The position numbers and the translations under genes were made by a program. Below the pieces are notes generated by a model. The model had not been told where the DNA came from, searched no databases, and worked only from the letters and a program-made list of their open reading frames with translations. Of a stretch of 64,000 nucleotides of DNA, positions 44,350 to 53,078 are shown one piece after another. Source of the DNA: Arthrobacter sp. MA-N2 (GTDB lineage: Bacteria; Actinomycetota; Actinomycetes; Actinomycetales; Micrococcaceae); the NCBI RefSeq assembly GCF_000517125.1, contig NZ_KI912155.1:1488694-1552693 (forward strand), given 5' to 3'. Numbering within the stretch: the stretch's first letter is position 1; each line of letters begins with the position of its first letter.

Positions 44350-45773
44350 GATGCTGCCGTTTCTGTGTGCGCGGTGGCTTGTGCGGTGGCTTGTGCGGTG
44401 GGTGCCGGCTGCTCCGGCGCTGTTGGCTGCTCTGGCGCTGTTGGCCGGGCTGGCTGCCGGAAGACCCAGAGCCGGAACAGGAGGAAGCGCACTGCGGTGG
44501 CGGCGAGGTTCGCTGCGACTACTGTGAGGAGCTCGCCCCAACGGTCCGGCGTCGTCGTACTGTGCACTAACGCGAGCGCTCCTGAAGTGAGCGCAAGGCC
44601 GATGCCGAAGACGATCAATCCCTCGAAATGGTGCCGTGCGGGGTTGCCGCCCTGGATGCCGAAAGTGAAGCGCCGGTTAGCGCCCGTGTTGGCAATGGCC
44701 GTGACGAGCAAGGCAAGGAAGTTGGCGAGCTGCGGATCCATAAAGCCACGGCACAACAGGAAGATCAGTACATAGGCGAGGGTCGATACAGCACCAATGG
44801 CGGCGAAACGCACCAATTGCCCGAAGAGGCTGCTGCGCGGATTCTGCTCCGCCGTACGCGACGACGCCGGGAGTGGCCCACGCGCAAGGGCCGCACGCAG
44901 TTCCGGGACGGGAATACGTCCGGAGAGCAGGTCCCGGGTGAGCCGGACCATGCCGCGTATGTCGGCCAAAGCGGTGCGCACCACGTCCACGCTGGAGTGG
45001 GGATCGTCGATCCAGTCGACGGGAACCTCATGGACACGGAGACCGCACCGTTCGGCAAGGACCAGGAGCTCAGTGTCGAAGAACCACGAGTTGTCCATGG
45101 TGTGGGGGAGGATCTGTTGTGCCACATCGGCCCGGATCGCTTTGAAGCCGCATTGGGCATCGCTGAAGCGGGCTCCCATGAACGAGTGCAGCATCAGGTT
45201 GTAGCTGCGCGAGATGAATTCGCGCTTAGGCCCGCGGACAACCCGGGAGTTACGCGTCAGCCTGGTGCCGATGGCAAGGTCTGAATGGCCGGAGATCAGC
45301 GGCGCCAAGAGGGGCGCCAGTGCGGCGAGATCCGTGGACAGATCCACGTCCATGTAGGCCAGGACCGGCGACGGCGAGGCGAGCCACACCTTGCGCAAGG
45401 CGTTGCCGCGTCCCTTCTCCTCAAGATGGACCACCGCTAGTTCCGGAAGTTCCCTGGCCACGCGCTCGGCGATTTTCAAGGTGCTGTCCGTGCTGGCGTT
45501 GTCCGCCACGGTGATGCGGAAGCCGTGCGGGAAGGACTCGCGCAAGTGGTCGTGGAGCCTGCGCAGGCACTCTTCGAGGTCGCGCTCCTCATTGAAGACC
45601 GGGATGGTGACATCGAGGACGGGGATGGTGGTGTGGGTGTCCACGGGGGCGCGTCGCACAGCACCTTGTTGGAGGGGGAAACGGTGAGCAGGGGTGCTTG
45701 GTTGGTGGGGAAGGCGCGGCGGCACCACCGCGGGGTCCTTCAAGGTTCCTGTGGTGGATTCGATGAGCGTCAT
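44346..45773 (-). CDS. Polyprenyl-phosphate glycosyltransferase (GT2) fused to GtrA-like membrane domain
   Basis: The 475-residue protein has an N-terminal GT2 domain (VTIPVFNEERDLEECLRRLH, MDVDLSTD with the DxD-type residues, SDAQCGFKAIRADVA) as in dolichol-phosphate mannosyl/glucosyltransferases. The C-terminal GtrA-like domain (QLVRFAAIGAVSTLAYVLIF) has about four helices. It ends in a Thr/Ala/Pro-rich tail with repeated APEQPT units. It likely makes and flips the polyprenyl-linked sugar used by the two downstream GT39 enzymes; it is the first gene of that operon. Confidence 0.9.
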   Translation of the reverse strand: MTLIESTTGTLKDPAVVPPRLPHQPSTPAHRFPLQQGAVRRAPVDTHTTIPVLDVTIPVFNEERDLEECLRRLHDHLRESFPHGFRITVADNASTDSTLKIAERVARELPELAVVHLEEKGRGNALRKVWLASPSPVLAYMDVDLSTDLAALAPLLAPLISGHSDLAIGTRLTRNSRVVRGPKREFISRSYNLMLHSFMGARFSDAQCGFKAIRADVAQQILPHTMDNSWFFDTELLVLAERCGLRVHEVPVDWIDDPHSSVDVVRTALADIRGMVRLTRDLLSGRIPVPELRAALARGPLPASSRTAEQNPRSSLFGQLVRFAAIGAVSTLAYVLIFLLCRGFMDPQLANFLALLVTAIANTGANRRFTFGIQGGNPARHHFEGLIVFGIGLALTSGALALVHSTTTPDRWGELLTVVAANLAATAVRFLLFRLWVFRQPARPTAPEQPTAPEQPAPTAQATAQATAHTETAAS

Positions 45774-45912
45774 GTATCCAGAGTGCCGTGGCCGAATATG
45801 AAGGCTTTAGGCGGAACCTGTGACGTGGCTGTGGATATGTGCCTGGTCAAAGGCGCAGAGGTCCGCCCCTTGGCGGGACGGACCTCGCGCGCATCGGTGC
45901 CTGATTGCCGGT

Positions 45913-46650
45913 CTAGTACCAGTTGTGGGCCAAGTGGAAGGCCCAAGCCGCAGACGGTGATCCGTAACGTTCCTTGATGTAGTTCAGGCCCCAACGGATC
46001 TGCGTCTGGTAGTTGCTCTGCCAGTCGGCGCCTTCGGAAGCCATCTTTTCGCCCGGAAGCGACTGCACAATGCCGTACGCGCCGCTCGAGGCGTTGGTGG
46101 CGGTGGTCCGCCAATCGGATTCCTTGTTCCACAGGGTGGTCAAGGCGGACATTTCGCCCGGGCCCCAACCGTAGGAAGAGAGCACGCTCGCGGCGTAGGC
46201 CTGGGCACCGGCGGGGTCATCGACGGCCACAGGAGCGGCCGGAGCAGCTGGTGCGGCCGGTGCTGGAGCGGCGGGCGCTGGCGCGGCGGGTGCGGGTGCT
46301 TGGGGTGCTCCGGTGCTCGGAGCCGCAGAAGGCGACTGCGTCGGGGCGGCGCTCGGCTTGGAGCTAGCGCTCGCCGACGGCGTGGCTGCCGCCGACGCGG
46401 TGGCTGAGGGCTGTACCGTGCGTGATTCGGAAGCCCGGCTCATGTCCTGGGCATTGAGGGCTTGACCGGCGGCTTGGGTGGCCGCACCTGCGCCAATGAA
46501 CACGGCAACAACGCCAGCCACAACGGCCATCCGCTGGCCGGTGCCGAGGTTTGCCGCGACTCGCCGCAAAGTGGTCCGTGACTTGTTTTTTCCGGCAGGT
46601 TCGCCGCGGTGGCGCGCAACAGGGCGCGACTGATTCTTGGAACCAGACAT
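45913..46650 (-). CDS. Secreted lytic transglycosylase-like protein
   Basis: This 245-residue protein has a basic start, one hydrophobic segment (RMAVVAGVVAVFIGAGAATQ, a signal or anchor), a long Ala/Pro/Ser linker and a C-terminal domain. That domain, LWNKESDWRTTATNASSGAY followed by GIVQSLPGEKM and GLNYIKERYGSPSAAWAFH, has the catalytic Glu in NKESDW and resembles lysozyme-like transglycosylase domains. It acts on cell-wall peptidoglycan. A c-di-AMP riboswitch lies directly upstream, linking wall turnover to c-di-AMP as seen for other actinobacterial Rpf/NlpC proteins. Confidence 0.88.
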   Translation of the reverse strand: MSGSKNQSRPVARHRGEPAGKNKSRTTLRRVAANLGTGQRMAVVAGVVAVFIGAGAATQAAGQALNAQDMSRASESRTVQPSATASAAATPSASASSKPSAAPTQSPSAAPSTGAPQAPAPAAPAPAAPAPAAPAAPAAPVAVDDPAGAQAYAASVLSSYGWGPGEMSALTTLWNKESDWRTTATNASSGAYGIVQSLPGEKMASEGADWQSNYQTQIRWGLNYIKERYGSPSAAWAFHLAHNWY

Positions 46651-46661
46651 GATGATTGCCT

Positions 46662-46850
46662 CTCAACGCCTGCGGAGTTAGCTGTCGGATTCGGATGAGG
46701 TCATCCGGCCGTGGCCACTGGGAATCGTGGCGGTACGGCTTCACCCCTAGGGCCGGCTCAACATGAGCGCTTGCCCGGAGACCTGGGTCCCCCGTCTCTG
46801 CCTGGACTGATGGCACCGGGGAGGGGCAGAGCTCGGCGCCAACCCGGCGG
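46662..46850 (-). promoter_or_regulatory. ydaO-type c-di-AMP riboswitch
   Basis: Reading the minus strand, the leader of the transglycosylase gene contains the conserved ydaO blocks. GGGGGACCCAGG is near the 5' side, GGGGTGAAGCCG is in the middle, and ATCCGAATCCGACAGCTAAC then CCGCAGGCG close the 3' side about 15 bases before the ATG. The order and spacing match the actinobacterial form of this class. Binding of c-di-AMP normally turns expression off. Confidence 0.88.
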
Positions 46851-46987
46851 TGGCAGGAACGATCCCGCGCACCCATCGACGGTACAGGAGGATTCCGCTT
46901 AAGTCACATTTGGGTAACGGAGATCACGACGCCGGTGAGTCGACTTGCGCTCGCGGACGCCCGTCGTCGAACGCTTCTGTATTCTCT

Positions 46988-48463
46988 TCAGGCCAGGGCG
47001 GTCCTGACCGCTGGAAGACGCACGGCAAATTCCGTCCGGCCTGGCCGGGAGGTCACTTCAACGGTACCCCCGTGGGCCTGGACGATGGATTCCACAATCG
47101 ACAAGCCGAGCCCTGACGTGCCCTCGGAGCCGGAGCGGGCCGCATCGGCACGGGCAAAGCGCGAGAAGATCCTGCCCTGGAATTCGCGCGGGATGCCTGG
47201 TCCGTTATCGGTCACGGTAACCACGGCACTCCCATCGGCCGAGCGCATGACCCCTGTGACAACGGTGGTTCCGGCCTCCGTGTGTTTGCGGGCGTTGGAG
47301 AGCAGATTGGCCAGGACTTGGTGGAGTTGCGTGGTATCGCCGCGGACGGTGAGGGGCTCGTCCGGTAACTTGAGCTGCCAGACGTGCTCGGGAGCCATGA
47401 CCTTCTCATCGCTGACGGTCTCCACCACCAACTGCGTGAGGTCCACATCGGTGAACACCGGGGCCTTGCCTTCATCAAGCCGGGCCAGCAGAAGGAGGTC
47501 CTCCACGAGGGTGGTCATGCGTTCGGACTGGCTTTGCACCCGGGCCAGCGACTTGCGGCCGTCTTCGGTGAACGTTTCGGTCATGCGCAAGAGTTCGGTG
47601 TAGCCGCGGATGGCGGTCAGCGGAGTGCGCAGCTCGTGCGAGGCGTCGGCCACGAACTGGCGCACCTTGGTTTCGCTTTGCTGCCGGGCCTCGAGCGCAT
47701 TGGAGACGTTGTCCAACATGAGGTTCAAAGCGTGGCCGACGCTGCCCACCTCGGTTCCCGGGTGAGCCGCCGACGCCGGAACGCGCACCGCGAGCGCCAC
47801 CTCGCCGGCGTCGAGCGGAAGCTTAGACACTTTCGTGGCGACGTCGGAAAGCTGCTCCAGAGGACGCATGGTGCGGCGGATCAGAACAGTTCCCGCGAGC
47901 CCGATCAACACCAAGCCGCCCAAGGACACGAACACCATGGTCCACACGAGCGAAGCCTCGGTGTCCTCCTTCGAAGCGAGCGGCAGTCCCGTGATGATCA
48001 CGTCGCCGTACGGGGTAGTGGTTGCCACCAGCCGGTAGCCACCATTGGAAAGGGTACGGTCCACCGGGCGCCCATCATGGGGGAGCGCCAACAGGACTGC
48101 GGCGTCGTTGAGTGACAAGTCCGTGCGGGTGGCATCGGAGGACAAGAACCCGGCGCTGCTCACTTGCCCGCCGACAATGCGTGCGTTCAGCGTGCCGATG
48201 CTTTGGCCGCGGGCATCCAAAGGATCCGGCCGCCCATTCGGATCACCAGCGGGCGGCCGGCCATGTGAGGCCTGCACGAGTTGCTGGTCAAGCTGCTTGG
48301 TGAGGAACAGGTCCATGGAGGCGTAACTGACCACGCCCACGGCTCCACAAATGGCGACGAGGAGCGCCATCGAGACCAGGATCAGGCGCGTGCGCAAATG
48401 CCAGGTTGAAGGGTTGAACCACTGATGATCGGATTGGCGGGGGATACCCGAGAGTGCGGACAT
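46988..48463 (-). CDS. Sensor histidine kinase
   Basis: This 491-residue kinase has two membrane helices (about 27-48 and 173-195) enclosing an extracellular sensor domain of ~125 residues and a HAMP segment. The H-box is VADASHELRTPLTAIRGY (His276), followed by the N-box NLLSNARKH, DNGPGIP and GTSGLGLSIV. It pairs with the response regulator encoded 13 bases upstream. The signal is unknown. Confidence 0.93.
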   Translation of the reverse strand: MSALSGIPRQSDHQWFNPSTWHLRTRLILVSMALLVAICGAVGVVSYASMDLFLTKQLDQQLVQASHGRPPAGDPNGRPDPLDARGQSIGTLNARIVGGQVSSAGFLSSDATRTDLSLNDAAVLLALPHDGRPVDRTLSNGGYRLVATTTPYGDVIITGLPLASKEDTEASLVWTMVFVSLGGLVLIGLAGTVLIRRTMRPLEQLSDVATKVSKLPLDAGEVALAVRVPASAAHPGTEVGSVGHALNLMLDNVSNALEARQQSETKVRQFVADASHELRTPLTAIRGYTELLRMTETFTEDGRKSLARVQSQSERMTTLVEDLLLLARLDEGKAPVFTDVDLTQLVVETVSDEKVMAPEHVWQLKLPDEPLTVRGDTTQLHQVLANLLSNARKHTEAGTTVVTGVMRSADGSAVVTVTDNGPGIPREFQGRIFSRFARADAARSGSEGTSGLGLSIVESIVQAHGGTVEVTSRPGRTEFAVRLPAVRTALA

Positions 48464-48476
48464 ACGGCGCTCCGGG

Positions 48477-49217
48477 CTATTCGGCCGGCTTGATGACGTA
48501 ACCGGCCCCGCGCACTGTGTGGATCATGGGCGGGTGGTTGGCCTCGATCTTCTTGCGCAGATAAGAGATGTAGAGCTCAACGATGTTGGCTTGGCCGCCA
48601 AAGTCGTAGTCCCAGACGCGGTCCAGGATCTGGGCTTTGCTGACCACTCGCTTGGGATTCTCCATGAGGTAGCGCAAGAGCTCGAACTGGGTTGCCGTGA
48701 GCGGGATGTCTTCGCCTCCTCGGGTGACCTCGCGGGTATCTACATTGAGGGTCAGGTCGCCCACTACCAGCTCGGCCGTGTCCATCGCGGCCACGCCCGA
48801 GCGCTGGACCAGCCGGTGCAGGCGCAACAGGACTTCCTCCATGCTGAACGGCTTGGTGACATAATCGTCCCCGCCGGCGGCTAGTCCAAGGATGCGGTCC
48901 TGGACGTCGTCCTTCGCGGTAAGGAAGAGCGCGGGAACCTCAGGCGCAAAGGCGCGGATCCTGCCCAACAGTTCAACGCCGTCGAACCCGGGAAGCATCA
49001 CATCGAGCACCAGGACATCCGGCCGGAAGTCCTTGGCGAGCTTGACCGCAGCAGGACCGTCGCCCGCCACGGCTACCGACCAGCCTGCCATGCGCAGGCC
49101 CATGCTCATGAGTTCGGCGAGGCTGGGTTCGTCATCCACCACCAGGGCGCGGATGGGGGAACCGTCCGGGTGGCTGAGCTGCGGGAGGTTGTTGGTCATG
49201 GAGTGCGAGGATGCCAT
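48477..49217 (-). CDS. OmpR-family response regulator
   Basis: This 246-residue regulator has a receiver domain (ALVVDDEPSL, phosphoacceptor Asp72 in VLDVMLPGFDG, Lys122 in VTKPFS). The winged-helix output domain has TATQFELLRYLMENPKRVVS and ANIVELYISYLRKKIE. I chose ATG 49217 because GGAGAG lies seven bases upstream. It is divergent from the repeat-rich membrane protein at 49609 and forms an operon with the histidine kinase. Confidence 0.92.
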   Translation of the reverse strand: MASSHSMTNNLPQLSHPDGSPIRALVVDDEPSLAELMSMGLRMAGWSVAVAGDGPAAVKLAKDFRPDVLVLDVMLPGFDGVELLGRIRAFAPEVPALFLTAKDDVQDRILGLAAGGDDYVTKPFSMEEVLLRLHRLVQRSGVAAMDTAELVVGDLTLNVDTREVTRGGEDIPLTATQFELLRYLMENPKRVVSKAQILDRVWDYDFGGQANIVELYISYLRKKIEANHPPMIHTVRGAGYVIKPAE

Positions 49218-49387
49218 GAGACAACTCTCCAATCTGCCGTTTTGCCAGTGCTGAGCCGATGCTGTGAGCACCCTGTGAGTCCCAGCCTAGCGAGCTGTCC
49301 AGAGGCACGGTACGTCCAACGCGCTGTGATGGCGTTCTTACGGGGCCATACGGAGCGGGCCGGGCTGGATTGCAGCTGGGCCTGCGG

Positions 49388-49481
49388 CGGATTCTGCTGG
49401 ATCATTCCTCAGCCCAGACGGGCGATCCGCATGATTGCGGGCCCCGACGCTCGCTCGCCGCTAATGATCCAGCAGAATCCG
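49388..49481. repeat. 19-bp perfect inverted repeat, member of a dispersed family
   Basis: Arms CGGATTCTGCTGGATCATT at 49388-49406 and its exact complement at 49463-49481 enclose a 56-base loop, within the 391-bp gap between the response regulator and the 49609 gene. The left arm plus CCTC recurs with one mismatch at 63965-63987, near the right window edge. It is probably a REP-like dispersed palindrome. The rest of the gap shows no gene; promoters for both divergent genes must lie here. Confidence 0.85.
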
Positions 49482-49608
49482 ACGCAACGTTGCTGCAGGT
49501 CACAGGCAAGCCTGCCGTTCGACACAGCCAACGCACAGCAAAACGGCCGACGCTGTTGGGGACAGCAACAAGCACCACCAAACAATCTCGACTTCGATGG
49601 AGAACACC

Positions 49609-50475
49609 ATGGATCAGCAAAACAACCCCTCCGTACCTGGCTCCGATCCGGAGAATGGGCACCCGCAGCCGGTGATTCGCCCCCTTGATGATTCTGGGCA
49701 GCCTGCCGCGGGGTGGGGTGCGCCGCAGCCGCCGGTGAACCAGCAGCCTTCCGCGGGGTGGGGTGCGCCGCAGCGGCCGGTGAACCAGCAGCCTGCCGTG
49801 GGGTGGGGTGCGCCGCAGCGGCCGGTGAACCAGCAGCCTGCCGTGGGGTGGGGTGCGCCGCAGCAACACAACCCCGGGCAACCCCGGCCTTCGTTCTTCA
49901 AGAGTTGGAGCCTGAAGAAGGGGCTCGTCGTTGGCGGCGTCGCGGTGGTGGTCGCTGCGGCGGCAGGAGCAGGTGCATATGCTGCAGGAAACGGGACCGC
50001 GGCAGCTGATACCACCAACGCGCAGGGGCCGGGCGCCGGGCAGAACGGCCAGGGCGGCCAGAGCGGATTCGGTGGCCCAGGTGGGACGAACGCAGGTCCG
50101 GGCGGCCTCGGGGTGGGCATGGGCGGCCTGAACGCTGCAGTCCACTCGGAATATGTGGTCCTCCAGAACGGCAGCTACGTCACCATGGCGGGCCAGCTGG
50201 GTACGGTCACTGATATTTCGGCAAGCTCCATGACAGTCAAGAGCGGAGATGGATTCACCCGCAGCTATGCTCTGGGAACGGACGTCGTGGTGGCGGAAGG
50301 CATGCGGCAACGCGGAGGCGGAAGCACTGGCACGACTCTGACCCTTGCCGATGTGAAGTCCGGATCCAACGTGAGGGTTACTGCGCTCAAGGAATCCGAC
50401 AAGTACACGGCCCAGTCCATTCAGATCGTGACTGCCACCGCATCAAGTTCCCAAGGATCGGGCACCACCAACTAA
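49609..50475 (+). CDS. Membrane-anchored protein with Pro/Gln repeats and DUF5666-like domain
   Basis: The 288-residue protein starts with a cytoplasmic low-complexity region containing four 15-residue repeats (GWGAPQRPVNQQPAV type). One membrane helix follows (GLVVGGVAVVVAAAAGAGAY), then a Gly-rich linker and an extracellular beta-rich domain (GQLGTVTDISASSMTVKSGD, then SGSNVRVTALKES) resembling DUF5666. ATG 49609 has GGAG six bases upstream, preferred over ATG 49597. It is divergent from the two-component operon and may be its target; function unknown. Confidence 0.75.
   Translation: MDQQNNPSVPGSDPENGHPQPVIRPLDDSGQPAAGWGAPQPPVNQQPSAGWGAPQRPVNQQPAVGWGAPQRPVNQQPAVGWGAPQQHNPGQPRPSFFKSWSLKKGLVVGGVAVVVAAAAGAGAYAAGNGTAAADTTNAQGPGAGQNGQGGQSGFGGPGGTNAGPGGLGVGMGGLNAAVHSEYVVLQNGSYVTMAGQLGTVTDISASSMTVKSGDGFTRSYALGTDVVVAEGMRQRGGGSTGTTLTLADVKSGSNVRVTALKESDKYTAQSIQIVTATASSSQGSGTTN
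49699..49866 (+). repeat. In-frame 45-bp tandem repeat (3.7 units)
   Basis: Three full and one partial copies of a 45-bp unit encode QPAxGWGAPQRPVNQ. The copies differ by only a few bases, indicating recent slippage or selection for repeat identity. The number of units is likely to vary between strains. Confidence 0.9.
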
Positions 50476-50721
50476 CCCTCACTGAGCGTAGTTGACAGCG
50501 TTACGGCGGCCGGCCAGGAGAGATGGTGCGCTGAGGTCGGAGGCCGGATACGATGTGACTTGCATTGTCCACAGGCCTTCATAGTCTGTCCTTGCTTCGG
50601 GCAACATGCCGCAGTGGGATGACAGGAGGCTGGACGTGGGCTCATGGATGATCCCGGTGCGGATAGTGCGGATAGTGCGGAAGCGGGTCAGCCCGGTAGC
50701 ACAGAAAAAGGGGGGGGTCCC

Positions 50722-51540
50722 ATGACCGTGTCGATGGTTGAGCGGCACAACGTCACGGTCTTGGGGGCCTTGGACGGCCAGGTCCTGATGTTCGCCCACG
50801 GTTTTGGCACGGACCAGAAGATGTGGGACAGGATCCTCCCTTTCCTGACGGCGCAATATCGCTTGGTTCTCTTCGACCACATGGGTTCGGGAGGGTCCGA
50901 TCAGGCATTTTATGAATCGTCCCGTTATTCCAGCCTTAACGCCTACGTTTCCGACCTCCTGGAGATCTGCGCCGAGCTGGACCTCACTGGCGTGACGCTG
51001 ATCGGCCACAGCGTCGGCGCCATGATGGCCATTGCGGCGGCCACCGCCGACCATCAGTCGCGTATCGCCCGGCTCGTTCTGGTGACGGCTTCGCCCAGCT
51101 ATATGAATCACCCGGATGACGGCTACTTCGGCGGTTATTCCAGCCACGAGCTGGACGAGCTCTTTGAATCGTTGGACGCCAACTATCTTGTCTGGGCCGA
51201 GGCCATGGCCCCTGTGTTCATGAATGTCCCCTCCTCACCCCACTTGGGGCGGGAATTGCAGGGCAGCTTCCGTCGGATCAACCCCAAGGTTGCGCGCGAC
51301 TTTGCCCGCGTCGCTTTCCTCTCCGACGTGCGGCATTTGTTGTCCAACGTCGAATTGCCCGTGCTGATCCTCCAAGGCACCGATGACGTCGTCACTCCCG
51401 AACACGTCGGTACCTACCTTCAGGAACGCATGCCCACGAGTGTCCTTGTCAGGCTTGCCGCGACCGGCCATTTCCCGCAGACAAGTGCCCCGGAAGAAAC
51501 AGCCAACGCCCTACTTGACTACCTCGGCGCTTCGGCATGA
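50722..51540 (+). CDS. RsbQ-like alpha/beta hydrolase
   Basis: This 272-residue protein is close to Bacillus RsbQ (MFAHGFGTDQKMWDRILPFL, FDHMGSGGSD, IGHSVGAMMA). The catalytic triad is Ser97, Asp222 in QGTDDVVTP and His250 in TGHFPQ. In Bacillus, RsbQ supplies a small ligand to the PAS domain of the phosphatase RsbP. Here the stop overlaps the ATG of a PAS-GGDEF gene by four bases, so a similar hydrolase-PAS partnership is likely. ATG 50722 has a run of G upstream; the frame from 50644 was trimmed. Confidence 0.9.
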   Translation: MTVSMVERHNVTVLGALDGQVLMFAHGFGTDQKMWDRILPFLTAQYRLVLFDHMGSGGSDQAFYESSRYSSLNAYVSDLLEICAELDLTGVTLIGHSVGAMMAIAAATADHQSRIARLVLVTASPSYMNHPDDGYFGGYSSHELDELFESLDANYLVWAEAMAPVFMNVPSSPHLGRELQGSFRRINPKVARDFARVAFLSDVRHLLSNVELPVLILQGTDDVVTPEHVGTYLQERMPTSVLVRLAATGHFPQTSAPEETANALLDYLGASA

Positions 51541-52529
51541 CCGATCGGACTGTGGACTATCGGCAGATATTCGAGGCAGCCCCAGCCGGTTACCTGCTTA
51601 CCCAGCCCGACGGGACTATCGTCGATGCAAATCGGACGATGTATGGGTGGACCGGACGCGGGCAGGAGGAGTTGCTCGGGATGAACCTGCTCGCGCTCTT
51701 GCCCGCCGGGGACAGGATCATGTTCCTGACCCATGCCATGCCGGCCATCGAATCCCAGGGCTCGGTAAAAGAGCTCGCCGTTGAGATTCTCGCCGCCACC
51801 GGGGAAAGGCTGCCGGTACTGCTTGCGGTGTCCCGAATGCGGGAATCCCCGGATGCCCCGGAAACGGTGGGCCCCGAACTAAACGTCGTCGTCGTTTTTG
51901 GCGTTCACGAAAGGCGACTCTATGAGCGGGAACTGGCCGCTACGTTGCGTAGGCTTGAAGAATCGGAGTCCGAACGGGCCAAGCTCCTTGAAGAGGCCAG
52001 GCACCAGGCCATGCACGATGCCCTGACCCGGTTGCCGAACCGGATGTTGTTGGCTTCGCGCCTTGACGAAGCTTTGGAGCGGGCCGGAATGCACGGCCTG
52101 TACGTTGGAGTGCTGTTCTGCGACATCAACCGCTTCAAGGACATCAATGACACCTATGGCCACGCCGCAGGGGACCAAGTCCTCGGCCATGTCGCCGGAC
52201 GCCTCGCCGGGGCGGTCCGCGGCGTCGATACCGTCGCGCGCTACAGCGGTGACGAATTCGTCATCCTTCTTCCGGCCCTGGAACCGCCCGAGGAAATCGC
52301 CGTGGTCGCTTCCCGCATCTTGAACAGCTTCAATCCGGAGTGCCTGGTGGGGGAGTCCAAGCTGCGTGTCGAGGTCGCGGTAGGCCAATCGGTGACAGCC
52401 GAGATGAGACCGATGCTCCCCGACGCACGGGAAGAATTGGCGCGGCAGCTCCTCATGGAGGCCGATGCCGACATGTACCGGTCCAAGCCAAGGCCTGGGT
52501 CGAAGCTGGAAACCACCGACGCGGCGTGA
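51537..52529 (+). CDS. PAS-GGDEF diguanylate cyclase
   Basis: The 330-residue protein has an N-terminal PAS domain (about 8-115, IFEAAPAGYLLTQPDGTIVD), a charged coiled-coil signalling helix and a GGDEF domain (HDALTRLPNRMLLASRLDEA). The active loop is SGDEF (237-241), an accepted variant. The RxxD inhibitory site (Arg228, Asp231) is at the canonical spacing, so it should make c-di-GMP with product feedback. It has no membrane segment. The overlap with the RsbQ-like gene suggests the PAS domain senses a product of that hydrolase. Confidence 0.92.
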   Translation: MTDRTVDYRQIFEAAPAGYLLTQPDGTIVDANRTMYGWTGRGQEELLGMNLLALLPAGDRIMFLTHAMPAIESQGSVKELAVEILAATGERLPVLLAVSRMRESPDAPETVGPELNVVVVFGVHERRLYERELAATLRRLEESESERAKLLEEARHQAMHDALTRLPNRMLLASRLDEALERAGMHGLYVGVLFCDINRFKDINDTYGHAAGDQVLGHVAGRLAGAVRGVDTVARYSGDEFVILLPALEPPEEIAVVASRILNSFNPECLVGESKLRVEVAVGQSVTAEMRPMLPDAREELARQLLMEADADMYRSKPRPGSKLETTDAA

Positions 52530-53078
52530 GGCTGGGGGCGTTTGTAAAGGCCCTAGCAGACGATTTACCAGGGAATTTTCATGAGACACCGTTCCAGGAT
52601 TGGACAAGGGTTGTTTCATATCGCGAGATTCAAGGGCAAGCGCGTGACGTAACTTAATATTCAAAAAATGCCATTCTGGTAAAATTATCTTCGAATATTG
52701 CCGTCAAGACGTCCACTGTGACGAACGAGGATGGCTCACATTTAGCAATATGTGAATTGTGATGTGCGGCACAATAGTGCGATTCGTCTCAAAATGTGGA
52801 CCATTTGGTCCATTGTTACTTGCATGTTCCCTTTGTTACGTTGCACACTTCAAATGTGAACAAGAACTCAACAGCATCTGCAGCCGCAGCGATCGAAGCC
52901 AGCGCACCCGCTGGTTCTTCGATGGGCTGTTGTCGAATGCATGCCTAACTTTCAACCCCAAAAAGTTTCAGGCATTCGCCCACTGCCCAGCGTCGGGCGC
53001 CCCTCCCCATCTCATTGCGGGGACTAGATCAGCATTCGAAGCCGCGATGACGGCTATTCACCCTGAGGTAAGCAATCC
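52530..53078. other. 549-bp AT-rich intergenic region with palindromic site
   Basis: No gene is convincing. The segment 52640-52860 is markedly AT-rich for this genome. It contains a perfect palindrome TGGACCATTTGGTCCA (52797-52812), a plausible operator for the downstream winged-helix regulator or another protein. Around 52750-52770 lies TTGTGATGTGCGGCACAATA, a further partial dyad. It should contain the promoter of the 53079 gene. Confidence 0.5.

Noticed and set aside
49699..49866. Direct repeats considered as a CRISPR array
   Set aside because: The repeats are contiguous 45-bp units in frame within a coding sequence, with no spacers and no cas genes. No CRISPR array was seen anywhere in the window.
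50479..51147. 222-codon minus-strand open frame
   Set aside because: It is antisense to the well-supported RsbQ-like gene and has no family similarity; high GC produces such shadow frames.
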